From Fonsecaea monophora (Eukaryota; Ascomycota; Eurotiomycetes; Chaetothyriales; Herpotrichiellaceae), in the NCBI RefSeq assembly GCF_001642475.1, contig NW_019173939.1:186001-250000 (forward strand): 64,000 nt of DNA. Direction: 5' to 3'. Below the pieces are notes generated by a model. It was not told the origin of the DNA. It made no database searches and saw nothing but the letters and a program-made list of their open reading frames with translations. Shown here one piece after another: positions 10,858-21,515 of the stretch; position 1 is the first letter of the stretch; every line of letters begins with the position of its first letter. A program made the position numbers and the translations under genes.

Positions 10858-12501
10858 ATGACTGTCATCATATCTCCTGCAACTCTCTCCTTTGTCTTCC
10901 TCGCTCTGGGATACTTCCTGATCCGCTATCTGAATTCAACCGACCAGCCCAAAATCAAGGGCCTACCTGAAATCCCAGGTGTGCCACTGTTTGGAAACCT
11001 GCTACAACTGGGCGAGGACCACGCTCGTGTCACGGCTCGATGGGCGAAGAAATATGGCTGGCCCGTCTTCCAGACCCGCTTGGGCAACCGCCGCATCATC
11101 TTTGCCAACACGTTCGACTCGGTCAAACACTTCTGGATCACCAACCAGTCGGCTCTCATCTCCCGACCTACGCTGTACACATTCCACAGCGTGGTCTCGA
11201 GCAGCCAGGGCTTCACCATCGGAACATCGCCATGGGATGAATCCTGTAAGAGACGCCGCAAGGTGGCGGCTACGGCGTTGAACAAACCAGCCGTGCAGAG
11301 CTATATGCCTTTCATCGATTTGGAGAGTTGTGTCGCCATCAAGGACATGTACAAGGACTCGATGAATGGCACGTTGGACTTGGATCCGCGGAAGTACTTT
11401 CACCGCTTTGCTCTCAACACGAGTTTGACGTTGAACTACGGTATCCGGATCGACGGAGGAATCGATCAAGAGCTGCTCAGGGAAGGTGAGTTTTATTTTT
11501 CAAAAATATATTTTCTAGACATGAAACGGGCAAGCTGACAGTCTCCCGTTCAAGTTGTCCACGTCGAACGAGTGGTGTCGAATTTCCGCAGCACATCCAA
11601 CAATTGGCAAGACTATATCCCCCTGCTGCGACTGCCGTTCATCTCCCGCCAGAACAAATCAGCTGCAGAATACCGAGAGCGTCGGGACAAGTATCTCACG
11701 ACTTTCCTGAACATGCTCAAGGAGCGCATCGCGAATGGGACCGACAGGCCCTGCATCACCGGCAACATCATCAAAGACCCCGAGGAAACACTCAACGAGG
11801 CTGAACTCAAGTCCATCTGCTTGACGATGGTCTCTGCGGGCATTGACACGGTCCCCGGCAACATGATCATGGGACTCGGCTACCTGGCGTCCCCCGAGGG
11901 CCAACACATTCAGAAGAGAGCCTACGAAGAGATCATGAAAGTTTATCCCGAAGATGGCGAGGCGTGGGAGAAGTGCCTCACCGAAGAAAAGGTGCCGTAC
12001 ATTACGGCCCTGACCAAAGAGATCCTCCGTTACTTCACCGTGATCCCCATCTGCCTCCCGAGGACCAGCATCAAGGACATCCAGTACGGCGACGTGACCA
12101 TCCCCGCAGGCAGCGTCTTCTACATGAACGCCTGGGCGGCCGACTATGACGAGACACATTTCAAGGACCCGGCCAAGTTCATCCCGGAGCGGTACCTCAA
12201 CGACCAAGAGGGCAGCGGGACACCCCACTACGGCTACGGCGCGGGCAGCAGGATGTGCGTGGGCTCGCACCTGGCGAACCGCGAGATCTACACGGCGTTT
12301 TTGCGCATGATCGTGGCGTTCGAGTTTGTGCCCGCAAAGAACCCGAAGGACTGGCCCATCCTCGACGCCATCGAGTGTAACAGCATCCCGACCGCCCTCA
12401 CCACCGAGCCCAAGCCCTTCAAGGTCGGTTTCCGGGTCCGGAACAAGGAGGCCCTCGACCGATGGATCCGTGCGAGTGAGGAACGGACCAAGGATCTTTA
12501 G
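10858..12501 (+). CDS. Cytochrome P450, CYP504-type phenylacetate/3-hydroxyphenylacetate hydroxylase
   Basis: This is an ER-anchored monooxygenase resembling Aspergillus PhacA (phenylacetate 2-hydroxylase) and PhacB (3-hydroxyphenylacetate 6-hydroxylase); I cannot separate the two by eye. Either product feeds homogentisate. Exons are 10858-11485 and 11555-12501, coding for 524 residues. An N-terminal membrane anchor spans about residues 3-25, followed by LPEIPGVPLFGNLLQLG. The I-helix reads SAGIDTVPGN, the ExxR motif is E365-R368 (KEILR), and the haem loop is GAGSRMCVGSHLA with ligand C444. Blocks such as FRSTSNNWQDYIPLLR and SSSQGFTIGTSPWDESCKRR are characteristic of CYP504. Its position between fahA and hmgA on the same strand supports a role in aromatic acid degradation, with co-regulation likely. 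Confidence 0.93.
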
Positions 12502-13228
12502 AGGGCAAACAAAAAAAAAAAAAAAGAAAGACTGATGCGAATTTCCCTCACCGCAGGGCCCAAAGGGGAAAACTGCATGAGTTTTCGAAGCCGTTGTGCA
12601 TTGTGCATTGTGGCGGCTGGGGGCAGATTTGTAAAGCCTTCCCGGCTTGGGAGGTATGATGATTCGACGACCCAGTCTGGGATTCTTTCCTAAGCATTTG
12701 AATACTTTGGTTCGAACATCTTAATTTTTTATATCATATGCACGAGCCGTGGTGTCGTCGAGGGTAAAAGGGACGAATCTTGTTCAGGGGTTGTGTTGAG
12801 ATCTAAGCCCAACCAAGTCTTTGCTGCTGCTGTTGTTCAGGTTGAGTCGTTTCTTTCTTGGTGTTAGCCCAACAGTAACATTGTTGTATTTCACAACTCT
12901 GACATGAAAAAGAGAGTTCTTGTACTGCATCAATTCCTGGGCTTCCGTTTTTATTTTGAGTTATCCCCTCAAAGTGGGTAGGGCACGGCAATCCCAGAGA
13001 GTTTGCTTTGCAGGTCCTCCTCTTTCTCTCGTGGAACCAAACTTGGGAACGAAGCTTGGATCCTCTGGTAAGACTTGTTGGGACAACCTGATGACCTTGA
13101 GCGTAACCATACAAATAGCTGTTTTTGTGTGAGAGTGTGTTGTCTTGCACAGATAGGACGTGCATGCATATAATTCAGCAATCAAAGAAACTGGAAAGGT
13201 TGCTTGCTTGCTTGCTTGGGCTGTGTAT

Positions 13229-13265
13229 TCTCTCTCTCTCTCCCTCTCTCCCTCTTTCTCTTTCT
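13229..13265. repeat. TC-rich microsatellite
   Basis: An imperfect (TC)n / (CTT) tract just right of a short GCTT repeat, non-coding, in the spacer between the P450 gene and hmgA. Confidence 0.85.
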
Positions 13266-13603
13266 GGGGAAACCGCTATTCTTTAGTATTATAGCCCATC
13301 GCCCTCGAAGCGACTAGGCTGAAGCTTCGCGTCCTCTCGTTCCGTCCGGCGTGGAGCACGTTGGCAAAGGGTTCCTCACCTTATCCTCCTCGGAATTCCA
13401 TGTTGCTTGATCCGAGCCTTGTTCGGTGAGGTCAGGTCAGGTTGGGGACAGAGCAACACTTTCCAAGAACCGAGACGTATCATTTCACCTAGTCGGCATC
13501 GGCGGACACCACAGCAACTATTGTTGGACACGAGCTCTTCCCAGAAAGCCCACACATAGCAAGGCTCCCAATACTCGGAAACCGTCCAATCACAACGCCC
13601 GTC

Positions 13604-13725
13604 ATGTCCAGACCGCGTCTATATGCCACGCAACAAGTCCCCTGGTGGCAACGCAACGAAACTATCCAGGTGGCGCTAGACTTCGCGGAGCAGTGGAGGA
13701 GGAACAGGATGGAAAATGCGCAGGG
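13604..13725 (+). CDS. Possible first exon of a small unknown gene
   Basis: A 41-residue frame begins with MSRPRLYATQQVPWWQRN and reads on through an amphipathic, basic segment ending in RRNRMENAQ. It stops at a plausible GTAGGT donor at about 13726. The composition is protein-like (WW pair, charged helix), unlike other frames nearby. The next exon is not clear: acceptors near 13798 lead into a region containing the AACTTGTGC repeats. I do not recognise the protein. It may be a chance frame. Confidence 0.18.
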
Positions 13726-16035
13726 TAGGTTCATCTCATCTCATTTCGTCCTTGTTCACATCTCGTTGCCCAATCATGTTTGTTTCTCTGTTTAAAGGGT
13801 CAGCCATATTTGTAACTTGTGCAACTTGTGCAACTTGTGCGCCAAAGTATGTTATTATCCCGCAAAAAGGCGCTCGGTATTGTAGTCGATTTGTGCCACC
13901 GTCCGGTTGCAACTCCGATGCCGCTGACATCAAGGTCTCTGATGGCAAACCTGATTATTGGCTGCAGCTCTGTCCTCTCACTGGCGACCTCTGGATGTCC
14001 CGGCGTCATTCCGCTAAGCCTGAACGTTTGCGACGCGGACATATTGGAATGGTAATGGAGAGGCGGGGGATCTTTGAGGACCAAACGATGGAAGGGTTGT
14101 ACGAGCAAGCCGCCCGAGCCGGCCAAAGTTGCCCCCGCGCTCGAGGAGCATCAGAGTGCTTCAGGGCCTTGTGATTGGACGTCGCCACCTCGTGAACTGT
14201 TCGTTGCCGAGACCTTCTGGATAATTCGACACTTTCCGCAAGATACGAGCCATTGGGCCAGCTGTTGAGGAACCCGAAACCCAGACTCTTGGAAGAGAGA
14301 GGTTTGAGATATCAGGCTATTTTCGCATGCTCGAGATCGCCGGCAACGTGCTCTGGATCGGCCGTGAACACTCGAGAACACAACAAAGTACAATGACGAC
14401 GACGATCCAAAAAGTGACGATCACTGGCGTCATACGGCAGCGCATTGGCGGGCAAGAGGCCAGCTGGCTTGGGTGATTTTGTTGGAGTAGCAAAGTTTTT
14501 GCTCGGAATGGTGGCAGCCGTCATGATGGGTTACAATGGCACAACGGGTGAATAGGCTCTAACAGGGGCACCCCTTGACCCCTCACAACTCAAACATGGG
14601 CTGGAACAGGGCAACACACGGGCTGCTTGCAATCCCCCCTTTGGGCCCCAGAGCACCCGAAGCCAGCCACGGCACAGGCGCACCCATCACAGATCTTCAG
14701 GCAGATTGTCGCCCCATTGACCGATGCGTCCAACCGCCCAGACAGTTGTCCCGGGGCGCCCAGAAATAACCACCGAGGGCCAACAAGCCAGCAGCCCGCA
14801 GCCAGCCACGCTGCACGAGCATCAGCATCTTACACCCGCAGTCATTCTGACTCCAAAACGAGGGCGCACACGGGCGCATCCTCTTGCGCAGCCGACACAG
14901 AAACAGCAACATCTTTCAGGCGAGCTAATTTCAGCAAAACCGGAGATGCGTTCCTTTTCATCTTTCCTTCTTTTGCACTGATCAGAAGACGTCAGACTCA
15001 CACAAGCCCACCACCACCGATTTCACTTTCTTCCTTTTCTCTCACCATTCTCACACCCCTCGGTTAAAGGGCAGCGTCGTTTGGTGGTGAGGGGTGCATG
15101 CGTGTGCAGTTGACAAGCAGGCGTCACTGAGCGCACAAACGACCGAGAGGGTGGGCTGTTTAGCGGGAAAGTCGGCACAGGAGGCAGGAGATTGGGACAT
15201 TGGCCTGGGATCGGGGTTTTGTTTGGGCGTCTCAATTCGCCCTGCCGATCGCCCCACTGCCCACAACAGCCACTAGGCCCACCGAATTGCACCTAAAACT
15301 GGCTGCTAAACTTGCTTGCGACGCAGACATCCCGCACTGTCCAGGCACCTCGAGCCCGAGTCCAAGCCCTAAAGAAACAAAAAACTTACGCCTCATTCCG
15401 CTATCCATGTCTTGTCGGGGGCCCCAGTGGCTTGCTCTCATCCATTCACGGCGCTTTGGCATCTCCAATTCCTATCTCGGAATGCTATCCCACTGTGTCC
15501 GTGCCTTTTGCCCTCACCTGCCTCTAACCTAATCTTGGACGGTTGCAGCGAAATTTCTCGCCCGTCCTCGTGTTTGACCAGCTGTGCGTGGCCATGGAAA
15601 GATGACTCTGCGGGCATGGCCGTCCAACCACAGAGGCACAACGGCCACACCTCCTTCTCGCATTGGGTGTGATGGAGCTGTGCTTGTAGCTCGGGCTCGC
15701 GGTCTATCGGAGACCGCCAAGTCATTATCACCAGTGACTCCCACCCCTGTCCATCTCGGTGTCTTTCAAGCCCCTCCCCATTTGATTCCCTCGCATATTC
15801 ACGAAAACTGGGTCCTAGCGCACCTGCACTATTGTTTGGGGGATTGTATCCACTTCTGCACTTCGCATCCCATCTTCAGGCTGAGGGACTACTTGGGCCC
15901 GTTTTGCATTTCATTCATATTCCTCCTCCCCACGGAATCAGTCCCTCGCTTTCTCACAAACCATTCCGCACTCTCCTCTCTGACCTGTCTATCTCATTCC
16001 TCATCACAGGTGATCATACGACAATACTGCCCTTC

Positions 16036-16418
16036 ATGCAGGGCCTTAAACGTTTACAAGAGGCCATCGAAAGGCACCGCGAAAACAAGGACATCAACAT
16101 CAAGTACAAGACGCCCCTCACCAGTATGTCCATCCACTGCTCCTCAGCTCTTGTCAACTCTTCCAGCCTCGTCCCCTTTCATTCACTTCACCTCCCAGCC
16201 TCAACAGAAGTTGTGACTTGTCACTAACACTGCCGTTATTAGTTCGCAACGTGAATACCTTTACCGACGAACAAGCCATCGACGATGCCTGTAACCCAAT
16301 TCGCTGTGACCGACACGTACGAATATCTGAATGGGTTCGGGGGGTACAAAGAGTATGGGATCTCTCAACGCTTTTTTTTTGGTCTTCCATTGGCTGACAT
16401 GATCCTCTCCAGGAGTGA
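16036..16418 (+). other. Candidate spliced upstream ORF overlapping the hmgA start
   Basis: An ATG at 16036 opens a frame beginning MQGLKRLQEAIERHREN. A good intron can be drawn at 16124-16242 (GTATGT donor, CTAAC branch motif at about 16223, TTAG acceptor). The joined frame then reads RNVNTFTDEQAIDDACNP, passes the hmgA ATG in another frame and stops just after the first hmgA intron, giving about 67 residues. If transcribed in the hmgA leader it could limit translation. Whether the transcript starts upstream of 16036 cannot be seen from sequence. Confidence 0.3.
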
Positions 16419-17821
16419 AGCTATTCCAGGCACGCTACCTGTAGCGGCAAACTCTCCTCAAAAATGCCCGTACGGCCTGTACAACGAGAAGTTTTCAGGC
16501 ACGGCCTTCACTGCGCCACGAGACGAGAACCAGCAGACATGGCTCTACCGAATTCTTCCCTCTGCTAGTCACCAGAACTTCCAACCGGTACCTTCGTCCT
16601 CGTCGCAGTCCCTAGCCTCTCCCACTCCCAGTTTCAGCGCCCATTTCAATGTAATCCCGAATCAGCTGCGATGGGATCCCTTCGATTTCGACAAAGAGGT
16701 GTCTTGGATTCACTCCCTGCACCTGGTGGCTGGCGCGGGAGATCCCACCATGAAACAAGGCCTGGGCATCTACATCTACGCCTGTGGCAGCAGCATGCCG
16801 GACAAGACGGCATTCTACAGCGCCGACGGCGATTTCTTGATTGTTCCACAACATGGGGTGCTTGACATCCGAACCGAATTTGGCAAGATGCTTGTGCGAC
16901 CGAATGAAATCTGTGTCATTCCGCGGGGAACTCGATACCACGTTACATTGCATAACAACGAACCCGCGCGAGGGTACGTCTGTGAATTGTACCAGGGCCA
17001 CTTCAAATTGCCCGAGCTGGGACCAATTGGTTCCAATGGTCTCGCAAACGCACGCGACTTCCAGACACCGGTGGCCGATTTCATCGAGGACTACGAGAAC
17101 ACTGAGTGGACGCTGTACGGCAAATTCGGCGGTAATCTCTTTTCAGCCAAGCAATCTCACACCCCATTTGACATTGTGGGCTGGCACGGCACCTATTATC
17201 CCTACAAGTACGATCTAGGCCGATTCAACCCTGTGGGCAGCATCTCCTACGATCATCCCGACCCTTCTATCTTCACCGTCTTGTCTGCCCCGTCTCATCC
17301 TCACGGAGCAGGAACAGCTGTTCTGGATTTCGTCATTTTCCCTCCCCGATGGCTGGTGGCCGAAGACACCTTCCGGCCCCCGTGGTATCATCGCAATACC
17401 ATGTCCGAGTTCATGGGGCTGATCATGGGTAACTACGATGCCAAGGGGGCTGGCAAGGGCGGGTTCCAGCCAGCAGGAGCAAGTCTCCATAACACGATGA
17501 GCGGGCATGGACCAGACATGCAGACATTTGAAAAGGCGTCGACGGCGGATTTGCCGCCTCAAAAGGTGGGCGAAGGCAGCATGGCGTTCATGTTTGAGAG
17601 TTGCTTGATGGTTGGGGTGACCGACTGGGGGTTGAAGACTTGCCAGAAAGTGCAAGAGGTGAGTGTTTTATCCTGATGCCATGCTGTACGTGCTTGGGAG
17701 CCACCGCTGACATTTGCCTTAGACATACAATGCGCATTCTTGGGAGCCATTGAAGGTGCATTTCAAGCGACCGGAACCGTCGCACGGCGTTAGCAATGGG
17801 GCCAAAAAGACCACGACATGA
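16285..17821 (+). CDS. hmgA: Homogentisate 1,2-dioxygenase
   Basis: This is a non-haem Fe(II) enzyme that opens the ring of homogentisate to give maleylacetoacetate. Exons are 16285-16352, 16413-17658 and 17723-17821, coding for 470 residues. The first intron (60 bases, GTATGG..CCAG) is translatable in frame, but removing it restores GGYKESEAIPGTLP, the usual start of the conserved core, so it is surely an intron. Removing the last intron gives KVQETYNAHSWEPLK. Fe ligands are H349 and E355 in WYHRNTMSEFMGLI, and H388 in GHGPDM. The start MPVTQF matches the fungal HmgA pattern. It is the third plus-strand gene of the fahA-P450-hmgA group. An upstream ORF may overlap its start. Confidence 0.96.
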
Positions 17822-18958
17822 GGGCGATGAGTTAGAAAACCATTGACGACGACCATGCGGCGGGGTGACAGCAGCAGCAGCCACCACTAAAAGGACCGTA
17901 TATTTGATCTTGATGCAACTGTTGTCTATATACTAGTTGTAATCGAAAAGTGCCAAAAAACATGATACCCCCAAACTTCTGGTCCATCTTCACATTTTTC
18001 GCATACCATTGAATAGCTGCATTGTACCTTGTACGTGCACTACTTGTAATGCCCCTTGACAAGGAGGATCCGGGAAGCACATGCATAGTGGCCGTGTCTC
18101 CGTATCGATAAAGCGGGGACGAGGGCGTCTTCAAGGGCACAAACTTCTGGGCCACGATCCAATCAGGTCGATTTGTTCTAGAACGTGCAGCGTGTTTTCA
18201 TGTCTAGAGTTGGTCCTCGTTTCTTCTCTCACGCTCGCCTCAGCTTTTCCCCTTGTTGCCTCTCTCAGCTTCAACATAGGGAAAATGTCGAAACGAGCAC
18301 CACCAACCCCCCGGCAAGGCCAAACCGGGGTCCATCTCCTGGGACTCCCCCTCCCACGCTTCCAGAGATCCTTGAGCAGCCACTGACCGTCCCGCCCGCC
18401 ACACACGAGGGCACTGAGAAGCAACTATGAGTATCGCTAGGCTGGTTTGCTCTGCTCCTATCACCTATCACGGCCATCACACGAGGGTCGTCCATGGGTG
18501 TCGTGTGCTCACTGTGCTTGATACACGTGCCCATATCCGTCCATCTCGACGTTTCCGAATTGCAATTGTTGCGAACAAACTCGTCCTTATTTTTCCAAGC
18601 AGCTTCTGGTATTCCCTGCCCTCCCAAGTCTTTCTCCTTGGTTGTGTTCTGACAACGGTCCTTGTCGTTGTCTTTTTTAAACACCCCTCGTTTCCCCCCT
18701 TCGCCTGCTCATCATGCCCTCAGTTCTATCATTGTGCTTCTCTTCTGGCAGAGCGTTGACTCTCTCGGTTCCGGTGTGAAACGTTGGAGATTTCCTCACA
18801 AAGCCCGGATATACACACCTCGCGTGCTTCAGTCTGAGACCGCTTGACCTCTCTCCTCTGCGTGTTCTACGACTCGAGTACTCGGTACTATTCTTGCGTT
18901 GCCCTCCTACATTCATCTCGATCGACATTCGATTGTTCGCCCCTCCTCTTCCTCAACT
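17822..18958. other. Spacer and leader upstream of the bHLH gene
   Basis: No gene is seen. The right half is rich in C and T, as is common for fungal leaders and promoters. A CACGTG E-box lies at 18524-18529, about 430 bases before the bHLH start. Confidence 0.5.
18524..18529. promoter_or_regulatory. E-box CACGTG upstream of the bHLH gene
   Basis: A perfect CACGTG lies about 430 bases upstream of a bHLH protein whose basic region has the H-E-R residues known to read this palindrome. Autoregulation is possible but is inference from one six-base site. Confidence 0.3.
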
Positions 18959-20665
18959 ATGCCACGGCCGAAACCACCGCCCACTCCAACCGGCTCATCT
19001 GACTTGAAAGCCTTGGAGAACTTGAAGGCGTTCCAGACCTCAGAGATGGAATCAATCTTCACTCTGCCGCCGCCAGCAATTCGGTCGACCGACGCACACT
19101 CCCAGACCCCCTCGAATGGAAAGTCGTCGCATACACGAGACGCCACAAACTCTACGGCGCCCTCGCAAAGTACGCCTCCTGTCTCCCCTCAAGACAAACC
19201 GCTCGCCGCGAGTCCCCGACACAAGAGGACGTCTTCAGGAGTGGTCAAAGCGGCCGTCGTCGAGTCTGCGGCCACCAACGGCGGTGCCAATACTTCCTAC
19301 GCTCTCCCCCCTCCTCCAAGTCGAGCCCGTAAGATCATTCAGATGAAGCCCAAGTCTCAGGCGACAAACAACTCTTCTCCAGCCAGTGATGCGAGCTACG
19401 TACCTCCCGCGTCGGCGGCAACCTCCGCGACGTCTCCTCCCAACAAAGCCTCCACAGCTGCATCCGCAGCGTCGAACACCACCACAAACTCGAAGCGGAA
19501 ACAACCCTCTGCCACAAGCGCTGCGGGCAGGAAGATTGCCCGCAAGACTGCCCATAGCATCATAGAACGACGCAGGCGGAGTAAAATGAATGAAGAGTTT
19601 GGGGTCTTGAAAGATATGATTCCCGCTTGTGAAGGCGTGGAGATGCATAAACTTGCCATCTTGCAAGCAGGAATTGAGTACGTACGGTACCTGGAGGGAT
19701 GTGTGGCCCAGCTGAAGGACGAGAATGCAAAGTTAGGTGGCAGAATGAGATCTTCAACAAGTTCGAGGATGCAGTTAGACGACCCGCCGGGCGAGGATGA
19801 GGATTTGGACGACGAAGACGAAGACGATCAAGACGAGGATGAGGACGAGGATGGAGCTGTCGACGTCGTGACTACGACTATTCCTGCGGCCCCACCAGCA
19901 AGGGGACGGAGTAGTCGACCTAGCACCGTGGCCGGCAGCGAATGGACATTGCGAGACTCGCGCAAGTCCTCTGTCGCGTCATTGAGCGGTTCTTCAGCCT
20001 ATCCGTCCCCTCACATTCACAGCCAATCGCAAGGAGCAATGGACGAAGCTGGCAACTTGAGGAAGAGACCGCTCTTACCAGCCGGCGTACAGTCCTTTAC
20101 GACTTCGCCCTCCATCACTGTGCACTCCGGGGGCATGGTCTCCTCTGCGACTCCGACTCCGACACTGTTGTCACCAGCATTCAACTCCATCCATTTCTCA
20201 CCCGACCTAGCAAGGACGCAAACCAACAGCAGTGTCGGGAAGTCTGGGAGCGGCGTGCTGAACACGCCGACGTCCTCTTGGACAAGTGTCAATCCCTCCG
20301 GCGGCTATTCGGGTTCGATGTCAAACCCGAGCCCGAATTTGCAGCCGCTGCCTTCGCCGAAAGCCGCCATGAACCTCCCACTACCTCACCCTGCGGTGGC
20401 GTCCTTACAACTGCCACCCCATTACAACGCATCGATTCAGCGCGAACGTGAGGCTGGGAGCAGTTCCCCCGGCGCCCTGAGTGATGGTTCGGGCACCGCG
20501 GAGGCCACAGCCAGTGCGGCCTTGATGATGTTGACGAACGAGTGGAGAGGTGGTGGGAGGACCGAGGCCCAAAGCAGCGTGACAGCCTCGACGGTAGGCC
20601 GGATGAGAGACAACAGTAAAGATCGAGGCAAGGGCATGAGCGTGCGAGATTTGCTGAGTTCATGA
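18959..20665 (+). CDS. bHLH transcription factor
   Basis: This is a nuclear regulator of 568 residues with no intron. The basic helix-loop-helix domain lies at about residues 190-255: KTAHSIIERRRRSKMNEEF (basic/helix 1), a loop around IPACEGVEMHK, then LAILQAGIEYVRYLEGCVAQ (helix 2). H199, E203 and R207 are the class-B residues that specify CACGTG. A very acidic tract (about residues 279-300, runs of D and E) follows, and both flanks are low-complexity and rich in Ser, Pro and Thr. I chose the start at 18959 because MPRPKPPPTP begins the conserved-looking N-terminus; an in-frame ATG at 18899 would add 20 residues. Targets are unknown. It lies next to hmgA, but a role in that pathway is not shown by sequence. 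Confidence 0.88.
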   Translation: MPRPKPPPTPTGSSDLKALENLKAFQTSEMESIFTLPPPAIRSTDAHSQTPSNGKSSHTRDATNSTAPSQSTPPVSPQDKPLAASPRHKRTSSGVVKAAVVESAATNGGANTSYALPPPPSRARKIIQMKPKSQATNNSSPASDASYVPPASAATSATSPPNKASTAASAASNTTTNSKRKQPSATSAAGRKIARKTAHSIIERRRRSKMNEEFGVLKDMIPACEGVEMHKLAILQAGIEYVRYLEGCVAQLKDENAKLGGRMRSSTSSRMQLDDPPGEDEDLDDEDEDDQDEDEDEDGAVDVVTTTIPAAPPARGRSSRPSTVAGSEWTLRDSRKSSVASLSGSSAYPSPHIHSQSQGAMDEAGNLRKRPLLPAGVQSFTTSPSITVHSGGMVSSATPTPTLLSPAFNSIHFSPDLARTQTNSSVGKSGSGVLNTPTSSWTSVNPSGGYSGSMSNPSPNLQPLPSPKAAMNLPLPHPAVASLQLPPHYNASIQREREAGSSSPGALSDGSGTAEATASAALMMLTNEWRGGGRTEAQSSVTASTVGRMRDNSKDRGKGMSVRDLLSS

Positions 20666-20995
20666 AAACGCCCGATAAATCATCTTTGGTTGCAATCTGT
20701 TTGCGTTGTATGGTTTGTATGTGTCTTGACGGAAATGAGAATGAGAATGAGAATGAGACTAGGAGGATTCGTCCCTGGGAACAAAATGATATAGAAAAAG
20801 TTTATGGCTCTGCGATATCTGGGGATCAGAGGTTTATACACACATGTATACGAACTGGCGGGCTGGACATTGTTGGTCTATATCTCTTGAGTGCAACTAA
20901 CTCGAGATCTATCTATAGGTCTATGTATAGACAAATCTATCTGTCTATATATATATCCTGTCAGTATACCCAGGACGTGGTGTCCGTACCTCGTA

Positions 20996-21021
20996 TTCAT
21001 GTTCATGTTCATGTTCATGTC
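20996..21021. repeat. (CATGTT)n hexamer repeat
   Basis: Four tandem copies of CATGTT, with decayed copies following, lie in the convergent spacer between the bHLH and aminotransferase genes. Confidence 0.85.
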
Positions 21022-21459
21022 AATGTCAACCAACGTCAACGGTGTGATCCTCAGGTTTCACCCTCTTTCACCGGCCCCCAACCAGTTCATTCACTCACGT
21101 TTTATTTTTTCGAAAGAAGAAAAATGGGGAAAGGGGAGAGGGACGTCGCATTGAATTCACAATCTAGTACGTAGTATGTATGCATAGGTGCAACCAGAAA
21201 AAAGGGATTGCCAGAGAAGGAAAGGGGGGAGGGAGAGTAGAACGTATATAGATTTCAAAGAATTCGAAGAACGGGAAAAAAAGCGCCATCATCGCGAAGG
21301 GGGCGGGAAGAAAAGGAACAGAAAAGGGAAAAAAAATAAGTATCAAAAAGCGATATGATATAATTCACATCTCTTGTCTCTTTCTTTCTTTCTTTTTTTC
21401 TCTGTCTGTAAGGTATAAACGAGTTCAAAAGGGGTGCTAAAACAAGGAGGCATCATCTC

Positions 21460-21462
<3 letters not shown>

Positions 21463-21496
<34 letters not shown>
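21463..21496. repeat. (TC)17 microsatellite
   Basis: Thirty-four bases of uninterrupted TC lie about 20 bases beyond the stop codon of the minus-strand aminotransferase, so in its 3' UTR they are read as GA repeats. Confidence 0.95.
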
Positions 21497-21498
<2 letters not shown>

Positions 21499-21515
21499 CC
21501 CTGTTAGATTTAGGC

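Larger units (their letters stand above)
12502..16284. other. Long spacer upstream of hmgA with simple repeats
   Basis: This 3.8 kb interval holds an A run (12512-12525), a GCTT repeat (about 13200-13218), a TC-rich tract (13229-13265) and three copies of AACTTGTGC (about 13814-13840). Many frames of 60-210 codons occur without domains. In A. nidulans the isomerase gene maiA sits with hmgA and fahA; no glutathione-transferase-like frame is visible here. The right end carries the hmgA leader, including a possible spliced upstream ORF beginning at 16036. Confidence 0.5.
20666..21515. other. Convergent spacer rich in simple repeats
   Basis: This region between the convergent bHLH and aminotransferase genes contains (GAGAAT)n at about 20733-20758, TATC/TATA-rich DNA at about 20905-20957, (CATGTT)n at about 20996-21021 and a long (TC)n at 21463-21496. 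No gene is seen. Confidence 0.7.

Noticed and set aside
13716..14174. 152-codon frame containing the AACTTGTGC repeats
   Set aside because: The repeated Ala-Thr-Cys comes from the simple repeat; the rest has no family resemblance.
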